This document shows, in pieces, positions 35,508-45,558 of a stretch of 64,000 bases of DNA. Origin of the DNA: Streptomyces canus (GTDB lineage: Bacteria > Actinomycetota > Actinomycetes > Streptomycetales > Streptomycetaceae); the NCBI RefSeq assembly GCF_041435015.1, contig NZ_CP107989.1, positions 2,232,001 through 2,296,000 of the forward strand. Direction: 5' to 3'. Position 1 is the stretch's first letter; each line of letters begins with the position of its first letter. The notes under the pieces were generated by a model. The model searched no databases and had not been told where the DNA came from. It saw only the letters and a program-made list of their open reading frames with translations. Both the position numbers and the translations under genes were made by a program.

Positions 35508-36033
35508 TGCCGTGACGGGAAGACCTCGACTTCACCGACGGCACCAGCCGCGAGCAGCGCTTCCGCTGCCTCATCTCACGCTTCCCGACCGCCATACTCA
35601 CAGCGCGCCTCGTCTCGATGGCCGCCGAACAGGACATCGCGATCGTTGCGGTCGATCCGGCGTACACCTCCCGCTGGGGTGCCCAGCACTGGCAGAAGCC
35701 CCTGCCCACCCCACTACGCGAGATTCCCGGCACGATGCGGCGAGCATCGCGGTCGGGCGACGCGCCCTCGGACACCCGATCCGGCGACGGACGGCACCGC
35801 CCCACCCCGACCAGAGTGATCGTGGTGGGCATCGGACCGTCCAGGCCCGACCGGAGGCCCGGCGGCGTGAGGAACCCCGCCCCCACCTTCCCGGACCGCG
35901 CACCGGATGCGCGCCGCCTGGTAGTGGAGCGAAGGCGGGCGACCCTGCGACTCGCCTCCGGGCGGTTACACGTCGGCACTGGCGTGGGTTTCTTGGAGGT
36001 GGTGCGAGTGGTCGTGCGGGACCGGGACGGTGA
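35508..36033 (+). pseudogene. Relic of an IS200/IS605-type TnpB transposase
   Basis: One frame reads DFTDGTSREQRFRCLISRF then IAIVAVDPAYTSRWGAQHWQ. Near 35715 the homology shifts frame to SRHDAASIAVGRRALGHPIRR, as in Streptomyces TnpB-like (IS1341-type) proteins. The N-terminal two thirds, including most of the RuvC-like catalytic core, are missing. No TnpA gene or intact end hairpin was seen. The rest of the 35417-36154 interval holds no other gene. Confidence 0.65.
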
Positions 36034-36154
36034 CCGTTCCGGGGCGCGTGCGTCCAACACGCGCCCCGGGCACGGCCGCCATGGAACCCGGAACGCGGGG
36101 TCCATGGCTGCCGGCCGGGAGCCGTCCCTCCCGACCGGAGTACTGGTGAGGTGA

Positions 36155-37534
36155 TCAGCCCTGCGCGGCGATCCGCGCCAGACGCCGGGCCTGTTCCCGC
36201 GTGGAGCGCGCGATGGCGTCCTCGTCGACGTGCAGCAGACGGCTGTTCTCGACGATCTGACGGCCATTCACGAAGGAGGCCGTGACGGGTGCCGCCGCGC
36301 CGAAGACCAGCGCGGTCACCGGGTCGGCGATCGAGGCGTGCGCGAGGGTGTCGAGCTTCCACAGCACCAGGTCGGCGAGCTTGCCCGCCTCCAGGGAGCC
36401 GGTCTCGGCCGCGCGGCCCAGGACCTGGGCGCCGCCGTAGGTGCCCAGGCGCAGCGCCTGCCGGGCGTTCAGAGCCGCTTCCCGGTGCGTACCCAGGCGG
36501 TTGATGAGCAGGGCGTTGCGCAGCTCGGTGTGGAGTTCGCCGGACTCGTTGGAGGCCGTGCCGTCGACGCCGAGGCCGACCGGGACACCGGCCGCGAGCA
36601 TGTCCGGGACCCGCGCGATACCCGCCGCCAGACGGGCGTTGGACGACGGGCAGTGGGCCACACCCGTCTTCGTCCGGGCGAAGGCGGCGATGTCGGAGTC
36701 GTTCATGTGGACGCAGTGCGCCATCCACACGTCCTCGCCGAGCCAGCCGGTGGACTCGAAGTAGTCGGTCGGGCCCATGCCGAACAGCTCCTTGCAGAAC
36801 TGCTCCTCCTCGACGGTCTCCGAGCCGTGGGTGTGCAGCCGTACGCCGAGGCGTCGGGCCAACTCGGCGCCTTCACGCAGGAGTTCGGTGGAGACGGAGA
36901 AGGGCGAGCAGGGGGCGACGGCGACCTGGGTCATCGCGCCGAAGGAGGAGTCGTGGTGCTCCTTGACGGTCGCCTCGGTCGCGGCGAGGGCGCCGTCCAG
37001 GGTCTCGACGGCGAAGTCCGGGGGCAGGCCGCCGTCCTTCTCGCTGCGGTCCATGGAGCCGCGGGCGAGACTGAAGCGGACGCCCGTCTCGCGGGCGGCG
37101 CGGATGATCGCGCCGGACAGGTCGCCGGAACCTGCGGGGAAGACGTAGTGGTGGTCCATGGCGGTGGTGACGCCACCGCGGGCCATCATCGCGAGCGAGC
37201 CCTGCGCCGCCGCGTAGACCATCTGCTCGTCGATGCGTGCCCAGGTCGGGTACAGCGCGACGAGCCAATTGAAGAGGTTGTGGTCGGTGGCCAGGCCCCG
37301 GGTGATCCACTGGTAGTAGTGGTGATGGGTGTTGACCAGGCCGGGGGTCACCAGGTGGCCGGTGGCGTCGATCCGGCGGTCGACGTTCTCCAGGCCCTCG
37401 GGCGCCCTGCCCGCGCCGAGCGACTCGATGCGGTTGCCGGCGATGACGACGTATCCGCTCGGGTACTCGGTGTCGTGCGCGTCCACGGTCGCGATCGAAC
37501 AGTTCTCGATGACGATGCGCCGGTCTGCTGCCAT
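36155..37534 (-). CDS. 8-oxoguanine/guanine deaminase-type amidohydrolase
   Basis: This 459-residue member of the AtzA/TrzN-like amidohydrolases has the metal-binding LVNTHHHYYQW, then MDHHYVFP, RLHTHGSE, WMAHCVHMND and the GLGVDGTASNE aspartate. By motifs and its place in a urate gene cluster it is an 8-oxoguanine or guanine deaminase that feeds urate or xanthine. The ATG at 37534 has AAAGGA 7 bases upstream; an earlier in-frame start would include this site. Confidence 0.87.
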   Translation of the reverse strand: MAADRRIVIENCSIATVDAHDTEYPSGYVVIAGNRIESLGAGRAPEGLENVDRRIDATGHLVTPGLVNTHHHYYQWITRGLATDHNLFNWLVALYPTWARIDEQMVYAAAQGSLAMMARGGVTTAMDHHYVFPAGSGDLSGAIIRAARETGVRFSLARGSMDRSEKDGGLPPDFAVETLDGALAATEATVKEHHDSSFGAMTQVAVAPCSPFSVSTELLREGAELARRLGVRLHTHGSETVEEEQFCKELFGMGPTDYFESTGWLGEDVWMAHCVHMNDSDIAAFARTKTGVAHCPSSNARLAAGIARVPDMLAAGVPVGLGVDGTASNESGELHTELRNALLINRLGTHREAALNARQALRLGTYGGAQVLGRAAETGSLEAGKLADLVLWKLDTLAHASIADPVTALVFGAAAPVTASFVNGRQIVENSRLLHVDEDAIARSTREQARRLARIAAQG

Positions 37535-37591
37535 GGTTCGTCCTTTGCGCAGAGGTGGAGAGGGCACGGCAGGACCCCGGGAGTTTGAGTG

Positions 37592-37617
37592 CCGCGGCCC
37601 GCCCTGGCGGGCCGCGG
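37592..37617 (-). terminator. Terminator between uricase and the deaminase gene
   Basis: Perfect 12-bp arms (CCGCGGCCCGCC and GGCGGGCCGCGG) with a two-base loop lie just beyond the uricase stop. The deaminase gene therefore probably has its own promoter. Confidence 0.55.
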
Positions 37618-37636
37618 GTGCCGCAGAGGGAGTTGC

Positions 37637-38530
37637 TCAGAGGTTGGTGAGATCCACCGGAATCCTCGGCTCGCAGCCGTCCCGGAGGATGGTCGCCTCG
37701 ATCAGCCCGTAGGGCCGGTCGGCGGCGAAGTAGACCTCATTGTCGTTCTTCAGCCCGAACGGCTCCAGGTCCACGAGGAAATGGTGCTTGTTCGGCAGCG
37801 AGAAGCGGACCTCGTCGATCTCGGCCCGGTGGTCGATGATCCGCGAACCCATCTGGTACAGGGTCTGCTGGAGCGAGAGCGAGTACGTCTCGGCGAAGGC
37901 CTCGAGCATGTGCTTTTTGACCTGCTCGTAGGACGTCTCCCAGTCGGGCGTCTCCTGCTCGTCGTCCGACCAGTTGAAGCGCCAGCGGCCGGCCACCTCG
38001 GTCGCCAGGATGCGGTCGTACGCCTCGGGCAGGGTCGTGTACTTGTCCTTGACGTAGCCCCAGAACTCGGAGTTGGTCGAGTTCATGACGGTCAGGTCCT
38101 TGAGCCCGGAGACGACCTCCCAGGAGGAGCCGTCGTAGGTGATCTGGGTCAGGCGGGTCTCCTGGCCCTGGCGGACGAAGGAGTGCGCGTCCTCGCCGGC
38201 CGTCGCGATCCGCTCCCAGGAGTACTCCTCGATGCGGATCCGCGCGGTCCTGATCGGTTCCTGCGAGGTGACGAAGTGCCGGGCGAGGTGGATGCCGAAC
38301 TGCTCGGCGGATGCGATGCCGTGCTCCTTGGCGAACGCGTACACCGTGTTCTTGGTGGTGTCGGTCGGCAGCACGTGGGCGTTGGAGCCGGAGTAGTGGA
38401 CCGCGTCCATGTCGCCGCTCAGCGACACCGAGACGTTGAGGTCCTTGATGTGGTGGGTGGCGCCGTCCCGCGTGATCTTCACGACTCGGTTCTCGGCCTT
38501 GCCGTACTGGTTCTGTCCCAGGATGGGCAT
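37637..38530 (-). CDS. Urate oxidase (uricase)
   Basis: This 297-residue cofactor-free T-fold enzyme converts urate to 5-hydroxyisourate. The N-terminal half shows YGKAENRVVKITRDG and LPTDTTKNTVYAFAKE, containing the conserved Thr-Lys active-site region. The C-terminal half has SLPNKHHFLVDLEPFGLKN, with the catalytic His. It is the last gene of the uraD-uraH-uricase operon on the reverse strand, 4 bases after the hydrolase. Confidence 0.95.
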   Translation of the reverse strand: MPILGQNQYGKAENRVVKITRDGATHHIKDLNVSVSLSGDMDAVHYSGSNAHVLPTDTTKNTVYAFAKEHGIASAEQFGIHLARHFVTSQEPIRTARIRIEEYSWERIATAGEDAHSFVRQGQETRLTQITYDGSSWEVVSGLKDLTVMNSTNSEFWGYVKDKYTTLPEAYDRILATEVAGRWRFNWSDDEQETPDWETSYEQVKKHMLEAFAETYSLSLQQTLYQMGSRIIDHRAEIDEVRFSLPNKHHFLVDLEPFGLKNDNEVYFAADRPYGLIEATILRDGCEPRIPVDLTNL

Positions 38531-38534
38531 GTAG

Positions 38535-38930
38535 CTAGCTCCCTCGGTAAACGGAGTAGCCGAACGGGTTGAGCAGCAGCGGTACGTGGTAGTGCTCGCC
38601 CGGGTTCACGGCGAAGGTGATCGCCACCTCGGGGAAGAACACTCCGGTCGCACCGCTGTCCCGATTCGCGGGGGCGTCCTGCTGCGCATCGGCTTGCTTC
38701 AAGAAGTACGGTTCGACCTCGAAGTCGAGCCGTACGTGGGTGGTCCCCTCCGGCAGCGCCGGCAGGTCCTTGCACCGGCCGTCCGCGTCGGTCGCGGAGC
38801 CGCCGAGCGCCTGCCAGTCCGCCTCGCGCCCGGGGCGGGCGGCGAGCTGGACGGCGACTCCCCCGGCGGGGCGGCCGGCGCTGGTGTCCAGGATGTGCGT
38901 GGACACGGAGGCGGTGGTGCTCGTACTCAT
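38535..38930 (-). CDS. uraH: 5-hydroxyisourate hydrolase
   Basis: This 131-residue transthyretin-like enzyme opens 5-hydroxyisourate to OHCU. The N-terminal STHILDTSAGRPA holds the first active-site His. EHYHVPLLLNPFGYSVYRGS carries the second, and the protein ends in the diagnostic YRGS. It lies between uraD (2-base gap) and uricase (4-base gap), in pathway order. Confidence 0.95.
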   Translation of the reverse strand: MSTSTTASVSTHILDTSAGRPAGGVAVQLAARPGREADWQALGGSATDADGRCKDLPALPEGTTHVRLDFEVEPYFLKQADAQQDAPANRDSGATGVFFPEVAITFAVNPGEHYHVPLLLNPFGYSVYRGS

Positions 38931-38932
38931 GG

Positions 38933-39445
38933 TCAGGCGTCCTCTTCGACGATGCGGGCGAGCCGGATACGGTTGATCTTGCCCAGCTCGGTGCGGACGA
39001 TCTCGCGTTCCTGCTCCGGCGCGTTGCCGATCCGCTCCCTGACCGCGTCGCGCATCTGCTCGCCGGTGCGGCCGGTCGCGCAGATCAGGAAGACATGACC
39101 GAACCTCTCCTGGTACGCCAGGTTCAGTTCGAGCATCTCCGCCTTGAGCTCCTCGGAGGCGCCCGCCATGCCGCGCTGCTCGCGGGCCGAGGCGGGGTCG
39201 CCCGGCTTGGGACGGCCGATCGGCGGGTGACCGGCCATGGCCTCGGCGAGGTCGTCGGGGGTCAGCTCGGCCATGGCGGCGTCGCTGGTGGCGTAGAGGT
39301 CCTCCGCGGTCGCGTAGGGGCGGGCGGCGAGCAGACGCCGAGCCCACGCCGTGGAGGCGCACGCCTCGAGGAGCACCGCGTGGGCCGCGTGCTCCTCCAG
39401 GACGTTGAACCGGGCCAGGCCGGGGGACGTGGAAGTCGAAGTCAC
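38933..39445 (-). CDS. uraD: OHCU decarboxylase
   Basis: This 170-residue helical enzyme decarboxylates OHCU to (S)-allantoin. Family hallmarks are AGHPPIGRPKPGD, with the catalytic His, the ELNLAYQERFGHVFLICATG block and RTGEQMRDAVRERIGN. It is first in the uricase operon; the palindrome at 39479-39493 lies 34-48 bases upstream of its start. Confidence 0.93.
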   Translation of the reverse strand: MTSTSTSPGLARFNVLEEHAAHAVLLEACASTAWARRLLAARPYATAEDLYATSDAAMAELTPDDLAEAMAGHPPIGRPKPGDPASAREQRGMAGASEELKAEMLELNLAYQERFGHVFLICATGRTGEQMRDAVRERIGNAPEQEREIVRTELGKINRIRLARIVEEDA

Positions 39446-39478
39446 GGGATTCAGCTAACGCCTTCACGCGACAACACG

Positions 39479-39493
39479 TCAACACTTTGTTGA
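39479..39493. promoter_or_regulatory. Operator-like palindrome ahead of uraD
   Basis: TCAACACTTTGTTGA has perfect 6-bp arms. It shares the CAAC-N5-GTTG core with the second palindrome before allB, which ties the uricase operon to the same putative regulon. Confidence 0.5.
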
Positions 39494-39529
39494 AAATTCG
39501 GGGTTACGAAACCCGCCCGGATTCTTTTC

Positions 39530-39889
39530 CTACGCTTTGTCCCGGTTCAGATAGTTGTAGACCGTGAAGCGGCTCACCCCGAGCGCGCTCGCCACGGTCT
39601 CCACGCCGTGCCGTACGGAGAAGGCGCCACGCGCCTCCAGTATCCGCACGACCTCCTGCTTGGCCTTGCGGTCCAGGTCCGCGAGCGGCTTGCCCCGCTT
39701 GCGCTCCATGGCGGCCAGGATGTGGTCGAGGGAGTCCGCGAGCTGCGGCAGCCGTACGGCGACCACGTCGGCGCCCTGCCAGGAGAGCACGACGTCGTCG
39801 GGGCCGGCCTCGTCCGGCGGGAGCATCTCGCCGCCCATGGCGTCGACCAGCGGCTTGACCGCCGTGATGAACGGTTCGTCGGCGCTCAC
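39530..39889 (-). CDS. Helix-turn-helix protein of the YheO/DauR type
   Basis: This 119-residue protein has a PAS-like N-terminal part (VKPLVDAMGGEMLP) and a C-terminal helix-turn-helix (KQEVVRILEARGAFSVRHGV then ALGVSRFTVYNYLN), like the YheO/DauR regulators. Its GTG start at 39889 overlaps the stop of the upstream 85-residue gene. It may control nearby genes. No operator is assigned. Confidence 0.78.
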   Translation of the reverse strand: MSADEPFITAVKPLVDAMGGEMLPPDEAGPDDVVLSWQGADVVAVRLPQLADSLDHILAAMERKRGKPLADLDRKAKQEVVRILEARGAFSVRHGVETVASALGVSRFTVYNYLNRDKA

Positions 39890-40143
39890 GCGTCAGCCTC
39901 CCCGAGCACGTTCACCTGGAGGGAGATCCGGGTCGCGCCGGAGGCCAGGGTCCTGCGCAGCAGGGCGTCCACGGCGGTGAGCACCTCGTCGGCGCCGCCT
40001 TCCGCCGTGTTGCCGAACGGGCCGACATCCACCGCGTCCAGTTCGGCCGCCTCGATGACCTCGCGCGCCACGAGCGCGTGCGCCGGGGCCTCGTCGAGGT
40101 CGAACGGCTCGGTCGTGAACTCCACTCGCAATCGCACGCGCAC
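39886..40143 (-). CDS. Small MTH1187/YkoF-like protein (possible thiamine binder)
   Basis: This 85-residue alpha/beta protein has GPFGNTAEGGADEVLTAVDA and a TLASGATRISLQVNV strand, the pattern of the thiamine-binding MTH1187 group. The start is uncertain (GTG 40143 or 40137). It overlaps the helix-turn-helix gene (GTGA) and is divergent from hyi across the region with the operator pair. A link to the thiamine diphosphate enzyme glyoxylate carboligase is only a suggestion. Confidence 0.6.
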   Translation of the reverse strand: MRVRLRVEFTTEPFDLDEAPAHALVAREVIEAAELDAVDVGPFGNTAEGGADEVLTAVDALLRRTLASGATRISLQVNVLGEADA

Positions 40144-40208
40144 AACCTAACGCGCGGTGCCGTTTTCCGCCGAGCCCTCTTGACAACGCCTTCAACCCGA
40201 CGGCAATC

Positions 40209-40244
40209 TTCCAATAAGCAGAAACTAACTTCCACATTATGGAA
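40209..40244. promoter_or_regulatory. 21-bp-spaced operator pair ahead of hyi
   Basis: TTCCAATAAGCAGAA (40209-40223) and TTCCACATTATGGAA (40230-40244, perfect 5-bp arms) have centres 21 bp apart. The first differs at only two positions from the site at 15759-15773. The pair sits between divergent operons and may control both. Confidence 0.65.
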
Positions 40245-40275
40245 ACACTCGACACGGAAGGGAGCGCCGACCCCC

Positions 40276-41115
40276 ATGCCCGGTTTTGAATCGAGCACAG
40301 CCGCAGAACAGCGCTTCAACGTCAACCTGTCGATCCTCTTCACGGAACTCCCCCTCCTGGAGCGCCCCGCCGCAGCCGCCGCGGCCGGCTTCACCGCGGT
40401 CGAGCTGTGGTGGCCCTGGATCGACACCCCCACGCCCGAGCGGACCGAACTCGACGCGCTGAAGACGGCGATCGAGGATGCGGGCGTCCAGCTCACGGGC
40501 CTGAACTTCTACGCCGGCCGGCTGCCGGGCCCCGACCGCGGTGCCCTGTCCGTCCCCGGCGAGGAGTCGGAGCGGTTCCGCGCCAACATCGACGTGGCCG
40601 CCGACTTCGCCGGATCGCTCGGCGCCACGGCGCTCAACGCCCTGTACGGCAACCGCGTCGACGGCGTGGACCCGGCCGAGCAGGACGCGCTCGCGCTGGA
40701 GAACCTGGTCCTCGCGGCCCGCGCGGCCGACCGGATCGGCGCGATCCTCCTGATCGAGGCCCTCAACAAGCCGGAGTCACCGCTGTACCCCCTGGTGAGC
40801 GCGCCCGCTGCGGTGGGGATCGTCGACAAGGTCAACGACGCAACCGGCCTCGGCAACGCGAAGTTCCTCATGGACCTGTACCACCTGTCCATGAACGGCG
40901 AGGACCTGCCGGCGGTGATCGAGGAGTTCACCCCGAAGACCGGCCATGTGCAGATCGCCGACAACCCGGGCCGCGGCGCGCCCGGTACCGGCTCACTTCC
41001 CCTCGAAGACCTCCTCGACCGGCTGAGGAAGGCGGGCTACGACGGCTGGGTCGGCCTCGAGTACAAGCCGGGCGACCGCCCGAGCGCCGAGGCCTTCGAC
41101 TGGCTGCCCCGCTGA
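40276..41115 (+). CDS. hyi: Hydroxypyruvate isomerase (TIM-barrel)
   Basis: This 279-residue xylose-isomerase-like barrel interconverts hydroxypyruvate and tartronate semialdehyde. Motifs are NLSILFTELPLLERPAAA, LLIEALNKPESP with a metal-binding Glu, KFLMDLYHLSMNGED, and GHVQIADNPGRGAPGTG. The ATG at 40276 follows GGAAGGGAG by about 12 bases. It is followed at 28 bases by glxR. Confidence 0.93.
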   Translation: MPGFESSTAAEQRFNVNLSILFTELPLLERPAAAAAAGFTAVELWWPWIDTPTPERTELDALKTAIEDAGVQLTGLNFYAGRLPGPDRGALSVPGEESERFRANIDVAADFAGSLGATALNALYGNRVDGVDPAEQDALALENLVLAARAADRIGAILLIEALNKPESPLYPLVSAPAAVGIVDKVNDATGLGNAKFLMDLYHLSMNGEDLPAVIEEFTPKTGHVQIADNPGRGAPGTGSLPLEDLLDRLRKAGYDGWVGLEYKPGDRPSAEAFDWLPR

Positions 41116-41143
41116 CCCCCTTCCCGGAAAGGCACCCCCGATC

Positions 41144-42034
41144 ATGAGCAACCTCCCCAAGATCGCCTGGATAGGTCTCGGCATCATGGGCTCCCCCATG
41201 TCCGAGAACCTGGTCAAGGCGGGTTACGACGTCACCGGCTTCACCCTCGAACAGGACAAGCTGGACCGGCTGGCCGCCGCCGGTGGCACCGCGGCGCGTT
41301 CGATCGCCGAGGCCGTGCGGGACGCCGACGTGATCATCACGATGGTGCCCGCCTCCCCGCAGGTCGAGGCCATCGCGTACGGCCCCGAGGGCATCCTGGA
41401 CAACGCCCGCTCCGGCGCCCTGCTGATCGACATGTCCTCGATCACCCCGCAGACCTCGGTCGACCTGGCGAAGGCGGCGAAGGAGAAGGGCATCCGCGTC
41501 CTGGACGCGCCCGTGTCCGGCGGCGAGGCCGGTGCGATCGAGGCGGTGCTGTCCATCATGGTCGGCGGTGAGCAGACCGACTTCGACGAGGCCGAGCCGG
41601 TCTTCGAGGCGCTCGGCAAGACCATCGTGCTGTGCGGTCCGCACGGCTCGGGCCAGACCGTGAAGGCCGCCAACCAGCTGATCGTCGCCGTCAACATCCA
41701 GGCGTGCGCCGAGGCCGTGGTCTTCCTGGAGAAGTCGGGCGTGGACCTCAAGGCCGCCCTGGACGTCCTGGGCGGCGGTCTCGCCGGCTCGACCGTGCTG
41801 ACCCGCAAGAAGGACAACTTCCTTCAGCGCGACTTCAAGCCGGGCTTCCGTATCGACCTGCACCACAAGGACATGGGCATCGTCACCGACGCCGCCCGCA
41901 ACGTCGGCGCGGCTCTGCCCGTCGGCGCCGTGGTCGCCCAGCTGGTCGCCAGTCTGCGTGCGCAGGGCGACGGGGGCCTGGACCACTCGGCGCTGCTGCG
42001 GGCCGTGGAGCGCCTGTCCGGCGCCCAGGTCTGA
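41144..42034 (+). CDS. glxR: 2-hydroxy-3-oxopropionate (tartronate semialdehyde) reductase
   Basis: This 296-residue beta-hydroxyacid dehydrogenase reduces tartronate semialdehyde to glycerate. It has the Rossmann WIGLGIMGSPMSENL, the substrate-binding LDAPVSGGEAGA, catalytic Lys in GQTVKAANQLIV and the C-terminal KDMGIVTDAARN. It is in an operon with hyi and is followed by a strong terminator-like hairpin. Confidence 0.95.
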   Translation: MSNLPKIAWIGLGIMGSPMSENLVKAGYDVTGFTLEQDKLDRLAAAGGTAARSIAEAVRDADVIITMVPASPQVEAIAYGPEGILDNARSGALLIDMSSITPQTSVDLAKAAKEKGIRVLDAPVSGGEAGAIEAVLSIMVGGEQTDFDEAEPVFEALGKTIVLCGPHGSGQTVKAANQLIVAVNIQACAEAVVFLEKSGVDLKAALDVLGGGLAGSTVLTRKKDNFLQRDFKPGFRIDLHHKDMGIVTDAARNVGAALPVGAVVAQLVASLRAQGDGGLDHSALLRAVERLSGAQV

Positions 42035-42041
42035 TCCCGAC

Positions 42042-42103
42042 TTCCGGTCCGCGGCGGCGCTGACATCTGTCCTGTCGCGCCCAGGCGCCGCCGCGGACCG
42101 GAA
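42042..42103 (+). terminator. Long inverted repeat after glxR
   Basis: Two perfect 19-bp arms (42042-42060 and 42085-42103; the first is TTCCGGTCCGCGGCGGCGC) flank a 24-base loop, starting 7 bases past the glxR stop. The length is unusual for a simple terminator. Confidence 0.65.
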
Positions 42104-42436
42104 ACCCATGACCTCGCGCTGCGCGAGGACCGAGACACCCTGACCGCACCCGACGCGCCCGGCGACCCGGATGAGGGGTGGTCGCCCGGTACCGGGTGCG
42201 GACAGGGGGAGGACCGCGGCGGCGTGCGAGCCAGTGCGGTGGTGAAGGTCCCGGGCCCTCCTTCTTCGACCTGAGGGAAGGAGCGCGCCCCGGTTCCGTC
42301 GCGGCCGCCGCGGTCCCGGCGAAACCCGCAGGAAAGCAGAGCGCCGGATACGGACGGTCCCGTGTCCGGCGCTCCGCCGTGCGTCGGGTGCGGTCACCGG
42401 GGTGCGGAATCCGGCCGACCGCAGCACGCTGTAGGC
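42104..42436. other. Gap without a gene, one hairpin
   Basis: No convincing coding frame is present. An imperfect hairpin spans 42340-42373 (AGCGCCGGA pairs with TCCGGCGCT, with an inner ACGG/CCGT stem), about 64 bases before the next start. It may be a terminator or a leader structure. Confidence 0.4.
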
Positions 42437-42676
42437 ATGGCAGCACATCCGACACAGCATCCGCATGTGGTGGTGCACGCTCCGGCCCTGGACGGATCGC
42501 GGCGGGTCACCGTGGACGACGAGAATCTCGGCGTCGCCGCGCACCTGGACGACGTCGTGGAGCTGCTCCGGCTCGCCGACCTGGACCGGATCGAGGTCGA
42601 GGACGACGACATCGTGGAGTGGCAGGGCGGCGGTCCGGAGGACTGGCCGGGGCTGTCCGAGCACCAGGAGCCGTGA
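42437..42676 (+). CDS. Small acidic conserved-type protein
   Basis: This 79-residue acidic soluble protein starts at ATG 42437. A stretch VTVDDENLGVAAHLDDVVEL is followed by an Asp/Glu-rich segment (LDRIEVEDDDIVEWQGGGPE). No motif is recognised. It faces gcl, with a terminator hairpin between the two. Confidence 0.6.
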   Translation: MAAHPTQHPHVVVHAPALDGSRRVTVDDENLGVAAHLDDVVELLRLADLDRIEVEDDDIVEWQGGGPEDWPGLSEHQEP

Positions 42677-42853
42677 GCGGGCGTACGGCAGCGGTCGTAG
42701 GCCGGATACGGAATCCTCAAATCAACCTCTGAACATGATTCAGGGGCTTCTGCCGGACCCCTGCTCGGGCGCATTCTCATCAGGCGAGGTCGGCCGGCAC
42801 GGGGGCGGCGGGCATCGCGACGGGGGACGGCTTCGGGGGAGCCGGGCACAGGA

Positions 42854-42888
42854 AAGGGCGGTCCGACCTTCACGGTGGGACCGCCCTT
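42854..42888. terminator. Bidirectional terminator before the end of gcl
   Basis: 11-bp arms AAGGGCGGTCC (42854-42864) and GGACCGCCCTT (42878-42888) form a hairpin 15 bases past the gcl stop, between converging genes. Confidence 0.65.
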
Positions 42889-42903
42889 CAGCTGTGCGCG
42901 GGG

Positions 42904-44688
<1,785 letters not shown>

Positions 44689-44755
44689 CGAGTACTCCTG
44701 CTTCAACTGCTTCGGCTGTCGGATGCGTACTCCCGTCGCGCCCCGCGGTGAGCAC

Positions 44756-44791
44756 TTCCGTATTGCGGAATAATTTTTCTACTATCTGGAA
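44756..44791. promoter_or_regulatory. 21-bp-spaced operator pair ahead of gcl
   Basis: TTCCGTATTGCGGAA (44756-44770, perfect arms) and TTCTACTATCTGGAA (44777-44791) have centres 21 bp apart. Read toward gcl, the imperfect site comes first and the perfect one second, the same order as before hyi. Confidence 0.65.
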
Positions 44792-44880
44792 GCAATGTAA
44801 GTGGGCAGACCAGGGCAGTCAAGAGACGAAGGTTGGCCAAGAGACGGACAGAGGCGGGCCTCCTGGAGGACGATGAGGCC

Positions 44881-45558
44881 ATGTCCGAGAGCGTCTCGGT
44901 GCGCTGTCCGGTCTGCCGGCGCGAGCACCTCTACGCGGCGCCGTCGTACCCCTGCGAGTGCGGCGCCCCGGTCTGCCTGCCACTGGACCGGCACGGCGCG
45001 CCCACGGCCGTCACCCACCAAGTGTGGGAGGAGGCGTGGGTCGCCGTGGAGTGCGCGGTCTGCGGCCGCAAGGCCGAGTGGCCGCAGCCGGAGCTGGGCT
45101 GTAGCTGCGGGACGGTCCTGCGGATTCCGGTGGCCGGGGACACCTGTACCGAGACGGAGCCGGACGTGGACGCCTCCGCTCCCCCGCGCCGTGCCTTCCA
45201 GCCGATCACGATCCGCACCGCGCGCGACGCGGTCACCGTCGCCGCGCTGTATCTGCGCTGGCTCGGCTACCAGGACATCCGGCGCGCGGACCAGCGTCCG
45301 CCGTCCGGCATCGGTCTCGCGGCCCGCGGGCTGCTGGCCCAGGTGGATCCTGCCGTGCGACCGGCCTCGCTGCGGGACGTGGAGTGCCTGTGGCTGACGG
45401 CCATGACGGAGTCCGCACACTGCGTGTACTTCTCACTGTCCGGCTACACCACCGAGGCCCGCGCCCGCGCCGACTCCCTCGGCGTCCCGCTGTTCGTCCT
45501 GGACCTGACGGGCACGCCCCAACCGGTGAACAGCCTGGCCGACGAGCTGGGCGGATAG
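44881..45558 (+). CDS. Zinc-ribbon protein with Mrr/restriction-endonuclease-like domain
   Basis: This 225-residue protein has three or four Cys pairs in its first 90 residues (CPVCRRE, CECG, CAVCGRK, CSCG), giving two treble-clef or ribbon-like fingers. The C-terminal about 110 residues (LYLRWLGYQDIRRADQRPPS through GVPLFVLDLTG) follow the pattern of the Mrr/DUF2034 nuclease fold, with GLAARGLLAQVDP where the catalytic D-QxK is expected. The Q/K pair is not clear, so activity is doubtful. The ATG at 44881 is used; a TTG 48 bases upstream is possible. Confidence 0.65.
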   Translation: MSESVSVRCPVCRREHLYAAPSYPCECGAPVCLPLDRHGAPTAVTHQVWEEAWVAVECAVCGRKAEWPQPELGCSCGTVLRIPVAGDTCTETEPDVDASAPPRRAFQPITIRTARDAVTVAALYLRWLGYQDIRRADQRPPSGIGLAARGLLAQVDPAVRPASLRDVECLWLTAMTESAHCVYFSLSGYTTEARARADSLGVPLFVLDLTGTPQPVNSLADELGG

